Part shown: one piece after another, positions 53,164-61,100 of the stretch
Layout of the letters: every line of letters begins with the position of its first letter
How positions within the stretch are numbered: the stretch's first letter is position 1
From: an uncultured Hyphomonadaceae bacterium
GTDB lineage: Bacteria > Pseudomonadota > Alphaproteobacteria > Caulobacterales > Hyphomonadaceae
Assembly (NCBI GenBank): GCA_938084575.1
Contig: CALKFG010000005.1
Location: 124,001 to 188,000 of the forward strand
Reading direction: 5' to 3'
DNA: 64,000 bases
The notes under the pieces: model-generated
The model's input: only the letters and a program-made list of their open reading frames with translations
What the model was told of the DNA's origin: nothing
Databases searched by the model: none
Program-made: the position numbers and the translations under genes

Positions 53164-54819
53164 CTAGACCAGCCCCGGCCGCCGGTCCTGGCCTGCATTC
53201 TCCGGCAAAAGCGCGGATAGTGTCTCAAGCGTGTCGGCTTCTGCGGCAGGTTTATCCCAGCGGATTCGATGTATGCGTGGGAAGCGCAGAGCAAGACCGG
53301 ACTTGTGTCGCGCGGAAACTTGCAGCCCGTCAAAAGCGATTTCGACCACAAGGCCTTCCTCAGCGGTAGCAGTCACAGCCCGAACGGGTCCAAATCTGTC
53401 GACCGTGTTTGCCCGGACAAATTTATCCAGCTTCCTCAGCTCCTCATCGGTGAAACCGAAATAGGCCTTGCCAATCGGTGCGAGCTCCCGGTGACCGGCC
53501 ACCTCTCGCCACACGCCGAAGGTGAAGTCAGAATAAAAGCTCGACCTGCGTCCATGTCCTCTTTGGGCATAGAGCAGCACGGCATCCACAAGGAAGGGGT
53601 CCCGTTTCCATTTAAACCAATACCCTTTGGGTCGGCCGGACAGATAGGGACTGTCCCATCTCTTCAGCATAATGCCTTCAATTTCAGGCTCGGGCGGCGC
53701 GTTTCGAGCCATCTCGATGGCGTCCAGACTTGGAAAATCAATCAGGGGTGAAAGGTCAAGCCGGGTGCTGCCATATTGCCTTATAAAGGTTTCCAGTCGG
53801 GGGCGTCGGGCTCGGAAGGGCAGGGGACGCAGGTCCTCTTCGCCATCGACCAGCAGATCATAGGCGCGAATAAGAGCCGGGTAGGTCTGAATTAGCCGGG
53901 TGTTTACAGTTTTTCGGTTGAGCCTTTTCTGGAGCGCATTGAAAGGGGCAATGCCGCCGTCCGGGGCCCGGATGAGCAGCTCACCATCAATAGCGGCGTC
54001 AAAGTTGAGCGCGGTCAGAAGGTCTGGGAAGCTGTGCGAGATGTCATCTCCCGTGCGCGTGTACAGCCGTCTGATACTGCCTTGCGCGACAGCCTGGATC
54101 CGGATCCCGTCATACTTCCATTCCGCGGCGAATTCGGTCGCCTCAAGGTTGGCGACTCCTTCCTTTTTTGCCTTTTTGGCGTTTGCCCTGGGAATGAGGG
54201 CGTGCGCCAGCATAACAGGTCTGAAGGGTGCGGCAAAATCCGGTTCCGGTTTGTTTGCACGCCCGTCTAGCCAAGCAAAAAGGCTTGTAAAAGGCGGCTC
54301 GAGACCATGCCAGATTTCTTCGATTTCAGCGATGTCCACATGCCCGAAATCTGCCAGCGCGCGTTTTGCGAGGCGGCTTGAAACACCAACCCGGAGGCCT
54401 CCAGTGGCCAGCTTGAGCAGCGCCCAGCGCTGTCGCTGATCGAACACGTCGAGCCAGCCGGCGAGCAGAAGCTCAGCCTCGTTTCGGGTTGCGTCGCTGA
54501 GCTGTAGAACGATACTGGAAAGCTCAGGCAACGCAGTCAGACGGGGCTGCCCCGGCCAGATCAGGCTGACGGTTTCTGCAAGATCACCGACATAATCATA
54601 GGAAAGACGGAAGAGGATCGGGTCAGTGCGGGTCTCAACCAGACGGCGGATCATGCCAGTCTTAATCTGAGCGAGGCGCAGGTCGCCCGTAATGGCGGCC
54701 AGTGCCCACCCCCTCTCCGGATCAGGCTGGTCACGGAACCATGTCCGCAGCAGAGCCAGTTTCCCACTGCGCGCAGGGGTCAGGAGCAGAAGCTCCAAAA
54801 GCTTGGCGAAGGCGTCCAT
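53164..54819 (-). CDS. ATP-dependent DNA ligase (cisplatin-damage-response type)
   Basis: This 551-residue ATP-dependent ligase has a helical N-terminal DNA-binding domain (FAKLLELLLLTPARSGKLALLRTWF, SYDYVGDLAETVSLIWPG). The nucleotidyltransferase core carries motif I K235 in AAEWKYDGIRIQ, motif III AAIDGELLI, motif IV EGIMLKRWDSPYLSGR and motif V FKWKRDPF. A C-terminal OB-fold follows. It belongs to the LigB-like bacterial group named for cisplatin-damage response. In most genomes its partners, an MBL-fold exonuclease, a helicase and a phosphoesterase, are adjacent; here none of them is, and a TspO-like gene and a nitrilase flank it. It starts at the ATG at 54819. Confidence 0.9.
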   Translation of the reverse strand: MDAFAKLLELLLLTPARSGKLALLRTWFRDQPDPERGWALAAITGDLRLAQIKTGMIRRLVETRTDPILFRLSYDYVGDLAETVSLIWPGQPRLTALPELSSIVLQLSDATRNEAELLLAGWLDVFDQRQRWALLKLATGGLRVGVSSRLAKRALADFGHVDIAEIEEIWHGLEPPFTSLFAWLDGRANKPEPDFAAPFRPVMLAHALIPRANAKKAKKEGVANLEATEFAAEWKYDGIRIQAVAQGSIRRLYTRTGDDISHSFPDLLTALNFDAAIDGELLIRAPDGGIAPFNALQKRLNRKTVNTRLIQTYPALIRAYDLLVDGEEDLRPLPFRARRPRLETFIRQYGSTRLDLSPLIDFPSLDAIEMARNAPPEPEIEGIMLKRWDSPYLSGRPKGYWFKWKRDPFLVDAVLLYAQRGHGRRSSFYSDFTFGVWREVAGHRELAPIGKAYFGFTDEELRKLDKFVRANTVDRFGPVRAVTATAEEGLVVEIAFDGLQVSARHKSGLALRFPRIHRIRWDKPAAEADTLETLSALLPENAGQDRRPGLV

Positions 54820-54888
54820 TCAGGGCGGTATGGCTCTGGCGTTGCCATCGGTCAATTTGGCTGGGGCACATTCGTCTGCATGGCGGGA

Positions 54889-55773
54889 TCACTCTCGTGA
54901 GATCTGCGGGGGCATGGGATGGTCCTGCCACGCAACCACCGTGACAGCGGCGTTGGTCCAGTCTGAGGACATCATCAGGCTCGGAACCCGCCTTCTGGCC
55001 TCGGCGACGGCATCCAGGTCGAGGTCGGCCACAATGACCCCCGGCTCTGTGCCCTCGGCTTCGGCAAGGATCTCGCCCCAAGGGGAGACGATCAGCGAAT
55101 GACCAAAAGTTCGGCGGCCATCCTCGTGCTGGCCGCCCTGTGCCGGGGCCAGAACGAAGGTTCCGGTCTCAATCGCGCGGGCGCGGACAAGAACATGCCA
55201 GTGGGCCTCCCCGGTTATTCGCGTGAAGGCGGATGGTATGCAGAGAATGTCGGCTCCGGCTTGGGCGAGGGCTCGGTAAAGGCTCGGAAAACGAAGATCG
55301 TAGCAGATCGACATGCCGAGCTTGGCGAATGGCATATCGGCCAGTATGGCGTGCTGCCCCGGTCTGTAGGCAGTGGATTCCCGGTAGCTCTGTCCGTCTC
55401 CGACATCCACGTCGAACATGTGGATTTTATCATAGCGCGCCTGCAGGCTGCCATTCGGCGCGATCAGAAAAGACCGGTTTGCTGCACGCGTGTCCTGTGC
55501 GTGCCGGACAGGAAGCGATCCGATGACAAGCCAGACGCCAAGCTCCTGAGCCAGCGCTTTGAACGCGGAAAGAGCCTTGTCTTCGTTCTCTGCGACGATC
55601 CGTGCGGCAGCCTTGCCCGGCCGAATGTCCAGCAAGCTGGTCATTTCCGGAGTGGCGATCAGTTGGGCCCCCAATGCAGCGGCCTCGCGGATGACATCGG
55701 ATGCATCGCGAATATTGTGTTCAATACGGGTGCCCGAGCGCATCTGGATGCAGGCGGTTCGCAGAAGTGCCAT
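54889..55773 (-). CDS. Carbon-nitrogen hydrolase (nitrilase superfamily)
   Basis: The 294-residue enzyme has the Glu-Lys-Cys triad of the nitrilase superfamily: E43 in IATPEMTSLL, K116 in ARYDKIHMFDVDV and C157 in MSICYDLRFPSLYRAL. It is closest to the amidohydrolase subgroup related to Nit/omega-amidase and deaminated-glutathione amidase, which removes side products of transamination. That exact role is inference. Translation starts at the ATG 55773. A Caulobacter-like promoter lies at 55833-55856. The DNA ligase begins 69 bases downstream on the same strand, and the aldehyde dehydrogenase is divergent. Confidence 0.88.
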   Translation of the reverse strand: MALLRTACIQMRSGTRIEHNIRDASDVIREAAALGAQLIATPEMTSLLDIRPGKAAARIVAENEDKALSAFKALAQELGVWLVIGSLPVRHAQDTRAANRSFLIAPNGSLQARYDKIHMFDVDVGDGQSYRESTAYRPGQHAILADMPFAKLGMSICYDLRFPSLYRALAQAGADILCIPSAFTRITGEAHWHVLVRARAIETGTFVLAPAQGGQHEDGRRTFGHSLIVSPWGEILAEAEGTEPGVIVADLDLDAVAEARRRVPSLMMSSDWTNAAVTVVAWQDHPMPPQISRE

Positions 55774-55832
55774 CAGTGGTGTCCTCGTTCAGGAGCGCGG
55801 CCGGCGAGTCTGCATGGCAGGACGGATTTCGC

Positions 55833-55856
55833 AATATAGCGGCCTGACCGGATCAA
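55833..55856 (-). promoter_or_regulatory. Candidate promoter of the nitrilase-family gene
   Basis: On the minus strand TTGATCC (from 55856) is followed after nine to ten bases by GCTATATT (55840-55833). This resembles the alphaproteobacterial housekeeping pattern TTGACG-N10-14-GCTANAWC. The leader would be roughly 50 nt. Confidence 0.45.
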
Positions 55857-55974
55857 AAAAGGCCGATCGCCACCTGCTTCGGACTGGGTTATGTCGCCGC
55901 GTTAGGACTGGTTCTTTTTTTTCGGCCTGCCTATAGTCCTATCAACGATTTCAAATGCCATTGGGAGGCGTCAG

Positions 55975-57405
55975 ATGAAAGAGTATCTCCAGTTTTATAT
56001 AAATGGTGAGTGGGTCGATCCGGTCGAACCGCGCACGCTTGAGGTCGAGAATCCGGCAACCGAAGAATCCTTTGCGGTGATCTCTCTTGGATCGAGAGCG
56101 GACGTTGAGAAGGCGATTGCGGCGGCCAAGGCGGCCTTCCCGTCCTTCTCTCAGACCAGTGTCGAATACCGGGCGGAGCTGCTCGACAAGATTACGGCCG
56201 GCATTCAGGCCCGTATGGGTGACATGGCTGAGGCGATCTCGGATGAGATGGGCGCGCCAATGTGGCTGGCCAACGCGGCCCAGGTGCCGGCGGGCATGGG
56301 TCATTTTGCGACCACAGCGCAGATCCTGCGCAATTATCAGTTTGAAGAAGTGCGCAATGGCACATTGTTGCGCAAAGAACCGATCGGTGTTTGCGGGTTC
56401 ATCACGCCCTGGAATTGGCCGCTCAATCAAATCGCGTGCAAGGTCGCACCGGCGATTGCAGCTGGTTGCACCATGGTGCTCAAGCCGTCGGAAATTTCGC
56501 CTCTTAATGCTCTGATTTTCACAGAAATTATGCATGAAGCGGGCGTGCCGCCCGGGGTGTTCAATCTGGTGAATGGGGACGGCCCTGGCGTCGGAGCGGA
56601 ATTGTCTGCCCATCCCGATGTCGACATGATGAGCTTTACAGGCTCGACCCGGGCAGGGGTTCTGGTTGCACAGGCGGCTGCGCCAACGGTGAAGCGCGTG
56701 GCGCAGGAACTCGGCGGTAAGTCGCCAAATATTGTCCTGCCGAGCGCAGATCTCGAGCAGGCCGTGTCCAGTGGCGTCATGGCGATGATGACCAATACCG
56801 GTCAGTCCTGTAATGCGCCATCGAGAATGTTTGTCCCCAGGGACCGCAATGATGCGGCAATGAAAATTGCAGCTGCGACCGCGCAGCAGGTCAAGGTGGC
56901 AATGCCGCGCGAAGCCGAGCGGGGCGCCATGGGTCCGATCTCCAATGGCAACCAGTATCAGAAGGTCCAGGACCTGATTCAAAAAGGAATCGATGAGGGT
57001 GCAACCCTTCTGGCAGGCGGAACCGGGAGACCAGAAGGGCTGAACCGGGGTTACTTCGCCCGCCCGACCGTGTTCGGCAATGTGACCAATGAGATGACGG
57101 TGGCCCGGGAGGAGATTTTCGGTCCCGTCCTGGTGATGATTCCTTATGACGATGTCGAGGACGCTGTCAGCATGGCGAACGACACCGAGTACGGACTGGC
57201 CGGTTATGTTCAGGGGCCGGCCGAGGAAGCCACGCAGATCGCCCGGCGGATCCGGGCAGGGCAAGTCCAGATCAATGGCAAGGGCCCGGATTTCACGGCA
57301 CCGTTCGGCGGGTACAAGCAATCCGGGAATGGCCGCGAATGGGGCGATTATGGGTTTGAGGAATTCCTCGAGATCAAAGCCGTCATGGGGTCCGACGCGG
57401 CCTGA
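55975..57405 (+). CDS. NAD(P)-dependent aldehyde dehydrogenase
   Basis: This ALDH-superfamily enzyme of 476 residues oxidises an aldehyde to its acid. The catalytic Cys is C279 in NTGQSCNAPSRMFVP, the general base Glu is E245 in VAQELGGKSPNIV, and the conserved Asn is in FITPWNWPLNQI. Coenzyme-binding residues follow in SFTGSTRAG, and the C-terminal PFGGYKQSGNGREWG is typical. The sequence is of the broad-specificity type, so no substrate is assigned. A GGAGG ribosome-binding site precedes the ATG. The gene is divergent from the nitrilase gene across 201 bases and ends in a strong terminator, so it is monocistronic. Confidence 0.93.
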   Translation: MKEYLQFYINGEWVDPVEPRTLEVENPATEESFAVISLGSRADVEKAIAAAKAAFPSFSQTSVEYRAELLDKITAGIQARMGDMAEAISDEMGAPMWLANAAQVPAGMGHFATTAQILRNYQFEEVRNGTLLRKEPIGVCGFITPWNWPLNQIACKVAPAIAAGCTMVLKPSEISPLNALIFTEIMHEAGVPPGVFNLVNGDGPGVGAELSAHPDVDMMSFTGSTRAGVLVAQAAAPTVKRVAQELGGKSPNIVLPSADLEQAVSSGVMAMMTNTGQSCNAPSRMFVPRDRNDAAMKIAAATAQQVKVAMPREAERGAMGPISNGNQYQKVQDLIQKGIDEGATLLAGGTGRPEGLNRGYFARPTVFGNVTNEMTVAREEIFGPVLVMIPYDDVEDAVSMANDTEYGLAGYVQGPAEEATQIARRIRAGQVQINGKGPDFTAPFGGYKQSGNGREWGDYGFEEFLEIKAVMGSDAA

Positions 57406-57428
57406 GGCCTGCCCTGAGAGACCAGAGG

Positions 57429-57457
57429 GGCCCCCCGCCTTGGCGGGGGGCCTTTTT
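57429..57457 (+). terminator. Intrinsic terminator of the aldehyde dehydrogenase gene
   Basis: GGCCCCCCGCC (57429-57439) pairs with GGCGGGGGGCC (57442-57452) in a perfect GC stem, followed by TTTTT. The stop codon of the convergent Na/Pi transporter gene (57458-57456) lies inside this T tract, so the convergent transcript runs directly into the same hairpin. Confidence 0.92.
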
Positions 57458-59072
57458 ATATGGCCGGGTTCAGAGTCGTCGCGACCTCCCGTCCGGCCGC
57501 GGGACGTGCCGGGTTCAGTCGGGCACAATTGTGAAGGTGCCAGCTGATTCGCCAGGCATGATAGCTGACCCTGTGCAGCCAGCGCATGGCGTCGAACGTG
57601 GCCTGAGCCTCTTCGGGATCCAGTTCGCCGATTGTGACATCGGCGATTCCCAGGTCGCGCAGCACCAGCCGGTGCTGACGAAAAGCCTGCCGCAGGCGAT
57701 CAAAGCCGGCGACATCCTCTGCGTCGGCCAGACCGTCCGTCAGGGTCTCAATTTGCTGGTGCAGCGCCTTGAGCTGTGGCCCAAACAGCTGCGCTATCCG
57801 GTCAGGCGGGAGCTGCGGGGGATGCTCCAGACGGGTTTTCAGCCGGGCAAGGTGATCGAGGGCATGGAATACCGACTGCAGGCGGTGATTGCCGGGCGTG
57901 CCGGCTTCACTGTTGATCCGGCGGGCAAAATCCAGAGTTAGTCCGATTTGGCGATCAAGCGTGTTGAGGCACCGGGCATCGGGACGTGCATGCAGCGCGA
58001 CCCGGTCCAGCTGCTGCATCATTGACAGTCCGACGCGCTGGACCATGGCTGTCGCCGAATCCGTCGCCGCGCCACCGTCGCGCAGCAGGTGCGGATCCAG
58101 AAGGCTGGTGGTGTCATCGGCGGGCTCGGGCACAAGATGGATCATGAGGCGGGCAAATTGGGGGGCGACACACAGGACCAGGACAACGCCGACAATATTG
58201 AAACCGGTATGGAACCCGACCAGAGCGAGCTGCGCATTTCCGGCCTCCTGGAGATCGACATGGGTCGCAATCAGCAGCGCATATGGGCCGAGCAGGGCCA
58301 GGGCCAGAATGCCGGTCAGAATATTGTAGACGATATGCGCATAACCGGTTCGGCGGGTCGCGGTTGCGCCGCCCAGCGTCGCCAGAAAAGCGGTGGCCGT
58401 CGTCCCGACATCCATGCCGATCACCATGGCGGCGGCCTGGGGGAAGGCAATGGTCCCGGTCCCAAGCGCAACCAGCGCGGTGGCGACCCCGGCGCTTGAG
58501 GATTGGGTGACCAGCGTAATCACCACGCCGATGAGCACGAGCTGCAGTCGCCCGGCCCAGCTGTCGTCGGGAAAACTGGCGGGCGTGACGTGGTTTTGCC
58601 AGGCCGCCATGCCCTGTTGCAGGATATCAATTCCCATGAAAATCAGGCTGAACCCCGCAAGTGCCCAGCCGATATGGGCCCAGCTTCGTGCCCCGAATAA
58701 TTTCAACAGCGCCCCGGCCAGCGCCAGGGGCAGGACCGCGCTGCCCAGATTGAATTTGAAGCCCACAAGGGCGACGATCCAGCCGGTTATGGTGGTGCCG
58801 ATATTGGCGCCGAAAATGATGCCGAGTGCCTGATGGAAACTGAGCAGACCGGCGGAAACAAATCCAACGGCGGCGACCGTGGTTGCGCTTGAAGACTGAA
58901 TAATCGCGGTAGAGAGGGCACCCGTGAGCGCCCCGGAGACAGGGCTTCGGGTTGACCGGATCAGGAAGGAGCGAAGCGCATTGCCGGCCATGCCGCGCAG
59001 CCCGTCGGTCATGACCTGCATCCCGATCAGGAACAGGCCGAGCCCCCCAAGGGCTGCGAGGACGCCGCTCAT
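57456..59072 (-). CDS. Na/Pi cotransporter family protein with PhoU-like C terminus
   Basis: The 538-residue protein starts with GVLAALGGLGLFLIGMQVMTDGL and has two Na_Pi_cotrans repeats with the duplicated QSSSA signatures (TAIIQSSSATTVAAVGFVSAG near residue 60, LVTQSSSAGVATALVALG near 190). This is the hallmark of NptA/YjbB-type sodium-phosphate transporters. A cytoplasmic helical region from about residue 340 resembles PhoU (LNTLDRQIGLTLDFARRINSE, ALHQQIETLTDGLADAEDVAG). It probably moves phosphate with sodium and may regulate phosphate export or uptake. Its stop lies in the terminator shared with the aldehyde dehydrogenase gene. Confidence 0.9.
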   Translation of the reverse strand: MSGVLAALGGLGLFLIGMQVMTDGLRGMAGNALRSFLIRSTRSPVSGALTGALSTAIIQSSSATTVAAVGFVSAGLLSFHQALGIIFGANIGTTITGWIVALVGFKFNLGSAVLPLALAGALLKLFGARSWAHIGWALAGFSLIFMGIDILQQGMAAWQNHVTPASFPDDSWAGRLQLVLIGVVITLVTQSSSAGVATALVALGTGTIAFPQAAAMVIGMDVGTTATAFLATLGGATATRRTGYAHIVYNILTGILALALLGPYALLIATHVDLQEAGNAQLALVGFHTGFNIVGVVLVLCVAPQFARLMIHLVPEPADDTTSLLDPHLLRDGGAATDSATAMVQRVGLSMMQQLDRVALHARPDARCLNTLDRQIGLTLDFARRINSEAGTPGNHRLQSVFHALDHLARLKTRLEHPPQLPPDRIAQLFGPQLKALHQQIETLTDGLADAEDVAGFDRLRQAFRQHRLVLRDLGIADVTIGELDPEEAQATFDAMRWLHRVSYHAWRISWHLHNCARLNPARPAAGREVATTLNPAI

Positions 59073-59197
59073 GATCAGATCCTAAGCGCTCAGACCAGCC
59101 GTCGTCTATCTGTTTTCTTCCCGCTTATCCGTCATGTTCTATTCAGGCTGGGCGTGTTAGAAAGAGTGATGAGAACCGGATTAAGAGGGTCATGGAT

Positions 59198-59794
59198 ATG
59201 AAGGTCACGCCTCGTCTTCTGGCGGCATGCGCTGCTCTGGCCCTTCTGGGGGCGTGCGCGATCGCCACGCCGTACCAGCCTGCGGGCGACCAGGCTTATG
59301 GTTATAGCAGTCAGCAGATCGAAAATGATCGCTGGAAGGTGGCCTTTGCCGGCAACAGCCTGACCGACAGGGAAACGGTTGAGACATATCTTCTGTATCG
59401 TGCGGCCGAACTTACCCATCAGCAGGGTTTTGACCATTTCAAGGTGGTCACACGGGCCACGGAGGCCAGTCGCCGCCTGGTGCAGACCGGGTTTGGCTAT
59501 GAGCCTTTTTATGACGGTTTTGCCTGCCAGTATCGTTTCTATGGTCGCGCCGGGATGATCCGGCATGATCCCTTCCGACATCGCTATGGGCGGCTGGGCT
59601 GGCGGTCTTATGACCCGTTCTATGACCCCTTTTATGACCGTGATTTCGAGGTCCGTGAGATCATTCGATATGTTGCCGACGCCGAAATCATACTGGGTCA
59701 TGGGACAGCACCGGACGACGACATCTATTTTGATGCCGACGAGGTTCTGGCCAATTTATCCGGGTCAATCATACGGCCGGACCTGCCGGAATAG
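59198..59794 (+). CDS. CC0125/CC1285-family lipoprotein
   Basis: This 198-residue lipoprotein (signal MKVTPRLLAACAALALLGAC, lipobox LGAC) matches the family named from Caulobacter CC0125/CC1285. Its signature is TPYQPAGDQAYGYSSQQIENDRWKVAFAGNSLTDRETVETYLLYRAAELT, then QGFDHFKVVTRATEASR. A Tyr/Phe/Asp/Arg-rich segment (RSYDPFYDPFYDRDFE) contains short DPFYD repeats. The function is unknown; family members occur as outer-membrane-associated lipoproteins. The ATG at 59198, eight bases after AGAGGG, fits better than the ATG at 59192. A terminator follows the stop. Confidence 0.85.
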   Translation: MKVTPRLLAACAALALLGACAIATPYQPAGDQAYGYSSQQIENDRWKVAFAGNSLTDRETVETYLLYRAAELTHQQGFDHFKVVTRATEASRRLVQTGFGYEPFYDGFACQYRFYGRAGMIRHDPFRHRYGRLGWRSYDPFYDPFYDRDFEVREIIRYVADAEIILGHGTAPDDDIYFDADEVLANLSGSIIRPDLPE

Positions 59795-59800
59795 AATAGA

Positions 59801-59829
59801 AAAGCCCGCCCTCAAGGGGCGGGCTTTAT
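59801..59829. terminator. Bidirectional terminator between the lipoprotein and SDR genes
   Basis: AAAGCCCGCCC (59801-59811) and GGGCGGGCTTT (59817-59827) form an 11-bp stem with a 5-nt loop. A runs on the left and T runs on the right let it serve both the lipoprotein gene (plus) and the convergent SDR gene (minus). Confidence 0.88.
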
Positions 59830-59850
59830 CGTCTTGGGCTGCAGAGACCG

Positions 59851-60630
59851 CTAGCGGGGGGCCATGCGGATGGCGCCGTCGAGACGCACATCTTCGCCGT
59901 TGAAATATCCATTGCGGCACATTTCAACCGCCAGAGACGCATACTCATCCGGATTGCCCAAACGCGCCGGGTTCGGCACCTGGGCGCCCAGCGCCTGCTT
60001 GACGTTCTCAGGCGCGCCCTGAAGCAGCGGCGTATTGAAAATACCGGGCAGGATGGTGTTGACCCGGATCAGCTCTCGCGACAGATCGCGCGCGATCGGC
60101 AGCGTCATGCCGACAACGCCACCCTTGGAGGCGGAATAGGATGCCTGGCCAATCTGCCCATCCTCAGCGGCAACAGAGGCCGTGTTCACAATGGCGCCGC
60201 GTTCGCCGTTAATCGGATCGAGGGTCATCATACCGGCGGCAGACTTGGCGATGCATCGGAATGTACCGACGAGGTTGATCTGAATGATCAGGTCGAACTT
60301 ATCGAGCGGGAAATGCGTGATTTCACCGGTTTCGCGGTTCCGCGAGGCCGTCTTGACCGCATTGCCTGTCCCGGCGCAATTAATCAGAATGCGCTCCTGG
60401 CCAATGGCTGCGCGGGCTTTCGCAAAGCCGGCATCCACTGAGTCGTCCGAGGTCACGTTGACGTTGCAGAATACGCCGCCAATCTCGGCCGCCATCGCTT
60501 CGCCTTTTTCTGCGTTTAAATCGAACAGGGCGACGCGCACCCCGTGCGCTGCCAGGGCCCGCGCGGTGGCGGCGCCGAGACCTGAAGCCCCGCCGGTGAC
60601 GACGGCTGAGATATTTGAGTTGAGTTCCAT
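59851..60630 (-). CDS. SDR-family 3-hydroxyacyl-CoA dehydrogenase-like protein (HSD17B10 type)
   Basis: This is a 259-residue classical SDR. The cofactor motif is VVTGGASGLGAATARALAAHG, and D in ALFDLNAEKG favours NAD. NCAGTGNAVK and the catalytic Ser/Tyr/Lys set (NTASVAAEDGQIGQASYSASKGG) are intact. The sequence resembles type-II 3-hydroxyacyl-CoA dehydrogenases (IVNTASVAAEDGQIG and ILPGIFNTPLLQGAPENV). It would oxidise short-chain or branched 3-hydroxyacyl-CoA, matching the acyl-CoA theme of the region. The ATG at 60630 has GGAGG upstream. It is divergent from the YkvA gene across 59 bases. Confidence 0.9.
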   Translation of the reverse strand: MELNSNISAVVTGGASGLGAATARALAAHGVRVALFDLNAEKGEAMAAEIGGVFCNVNVTSDDSVDAGFAKARAAIGQERILINCAGTGNAVKTASRNRETGEITHFPLDKFDLIIQINLVGTFRCIAKSAAGMMTLDPINGERGAIVNTASVAAEDGQIGQASYSASKGGVVGMTLPIARDLSRELIRVNTILPGIFNTPLLQGAPENVKQALGAQVPNPARLGNPDEYASLAVEMCRNGYFNGEDVRLDGAIRMAPR

Positions 60631-60689
60631 GATGTACCCTCCAAATGTATTGATGGATAACGATCTAGAAGGAAGAAGAGGCTGGGCCA

Positions 60690-61100
60690 ATGTCTGACCC
60701 GAGGGAAATGATCATAGAAAATGGAGAGTCAGTCCCAACGCGGCTGCCAATCCCGACGGAAAAACAGGCACGGCGGACCCAGAAACGGGTCCTGCCGAAA
60801 CTGCTGCGCGTCGCCAGTCATATTCCGTTTGCACGAGACGCCGCCGCGGCCTATTTCTGCACCATGGACCCCGCGACGCCGCGGCGTGCAAAGCTGATTT
60901 TGATGGGTGCGTTAGGCTATTTCGTTCTGCCGACCGACGCCATACCGGATGTCCTCGCCGGTCTGGGGTTCGCGGATGATGCAACGGTGCTGGCGACGGC
61001 CCTTGGCCTGGTTGGCCTGCAGGTTAAACCGGCGCATCGGCTGGCGGCAGACCGCTTGCTGGGGCTTAAACAGGAGACGGACCGAAACGTCCGGTCCTAG
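60690..61100 (+). CDS. YkvA-family (DUF1232) membrane-associated protein
   Basis: The 136-residue protein carries the DUF1232 core: PFARDAAAAYFCTMDPATPRRAKLILMGALGYFVLPTDAIPDVLAGLGFADDATVLATAL, with the conserved YFVLPTDAIPD and FADDATVL motifs. The N terminus is basic and without a signal peptide. The function is unknown; the hydrophobic part could insert in or lie on the membrane. GGAAGAAGAGG lies upstream of the ATG at 60690. It converges with the LpoA-like gene with a four-base overlap (61097-61100). Confidence 0.86.
   Translation: MSDPREMIIENGESVPTRLPIPTEKQARRTQKRVLPKLLRVASHIPFARDAAAAYFCTMDPATPRRAKLILMGALGYFVLPTDAIPDVLAGLGFADDATVLATALGLVGLQVKPAHRLAADRLLGLKQETDRNVRS

Noticed and set aside
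55951-57528. 525-codon minus-strand frame across the aldehyde dehydrogenase gene
   Set aside because: The plus-strand frame has complete ALDH motifs; the antisense has no recognisable domain.
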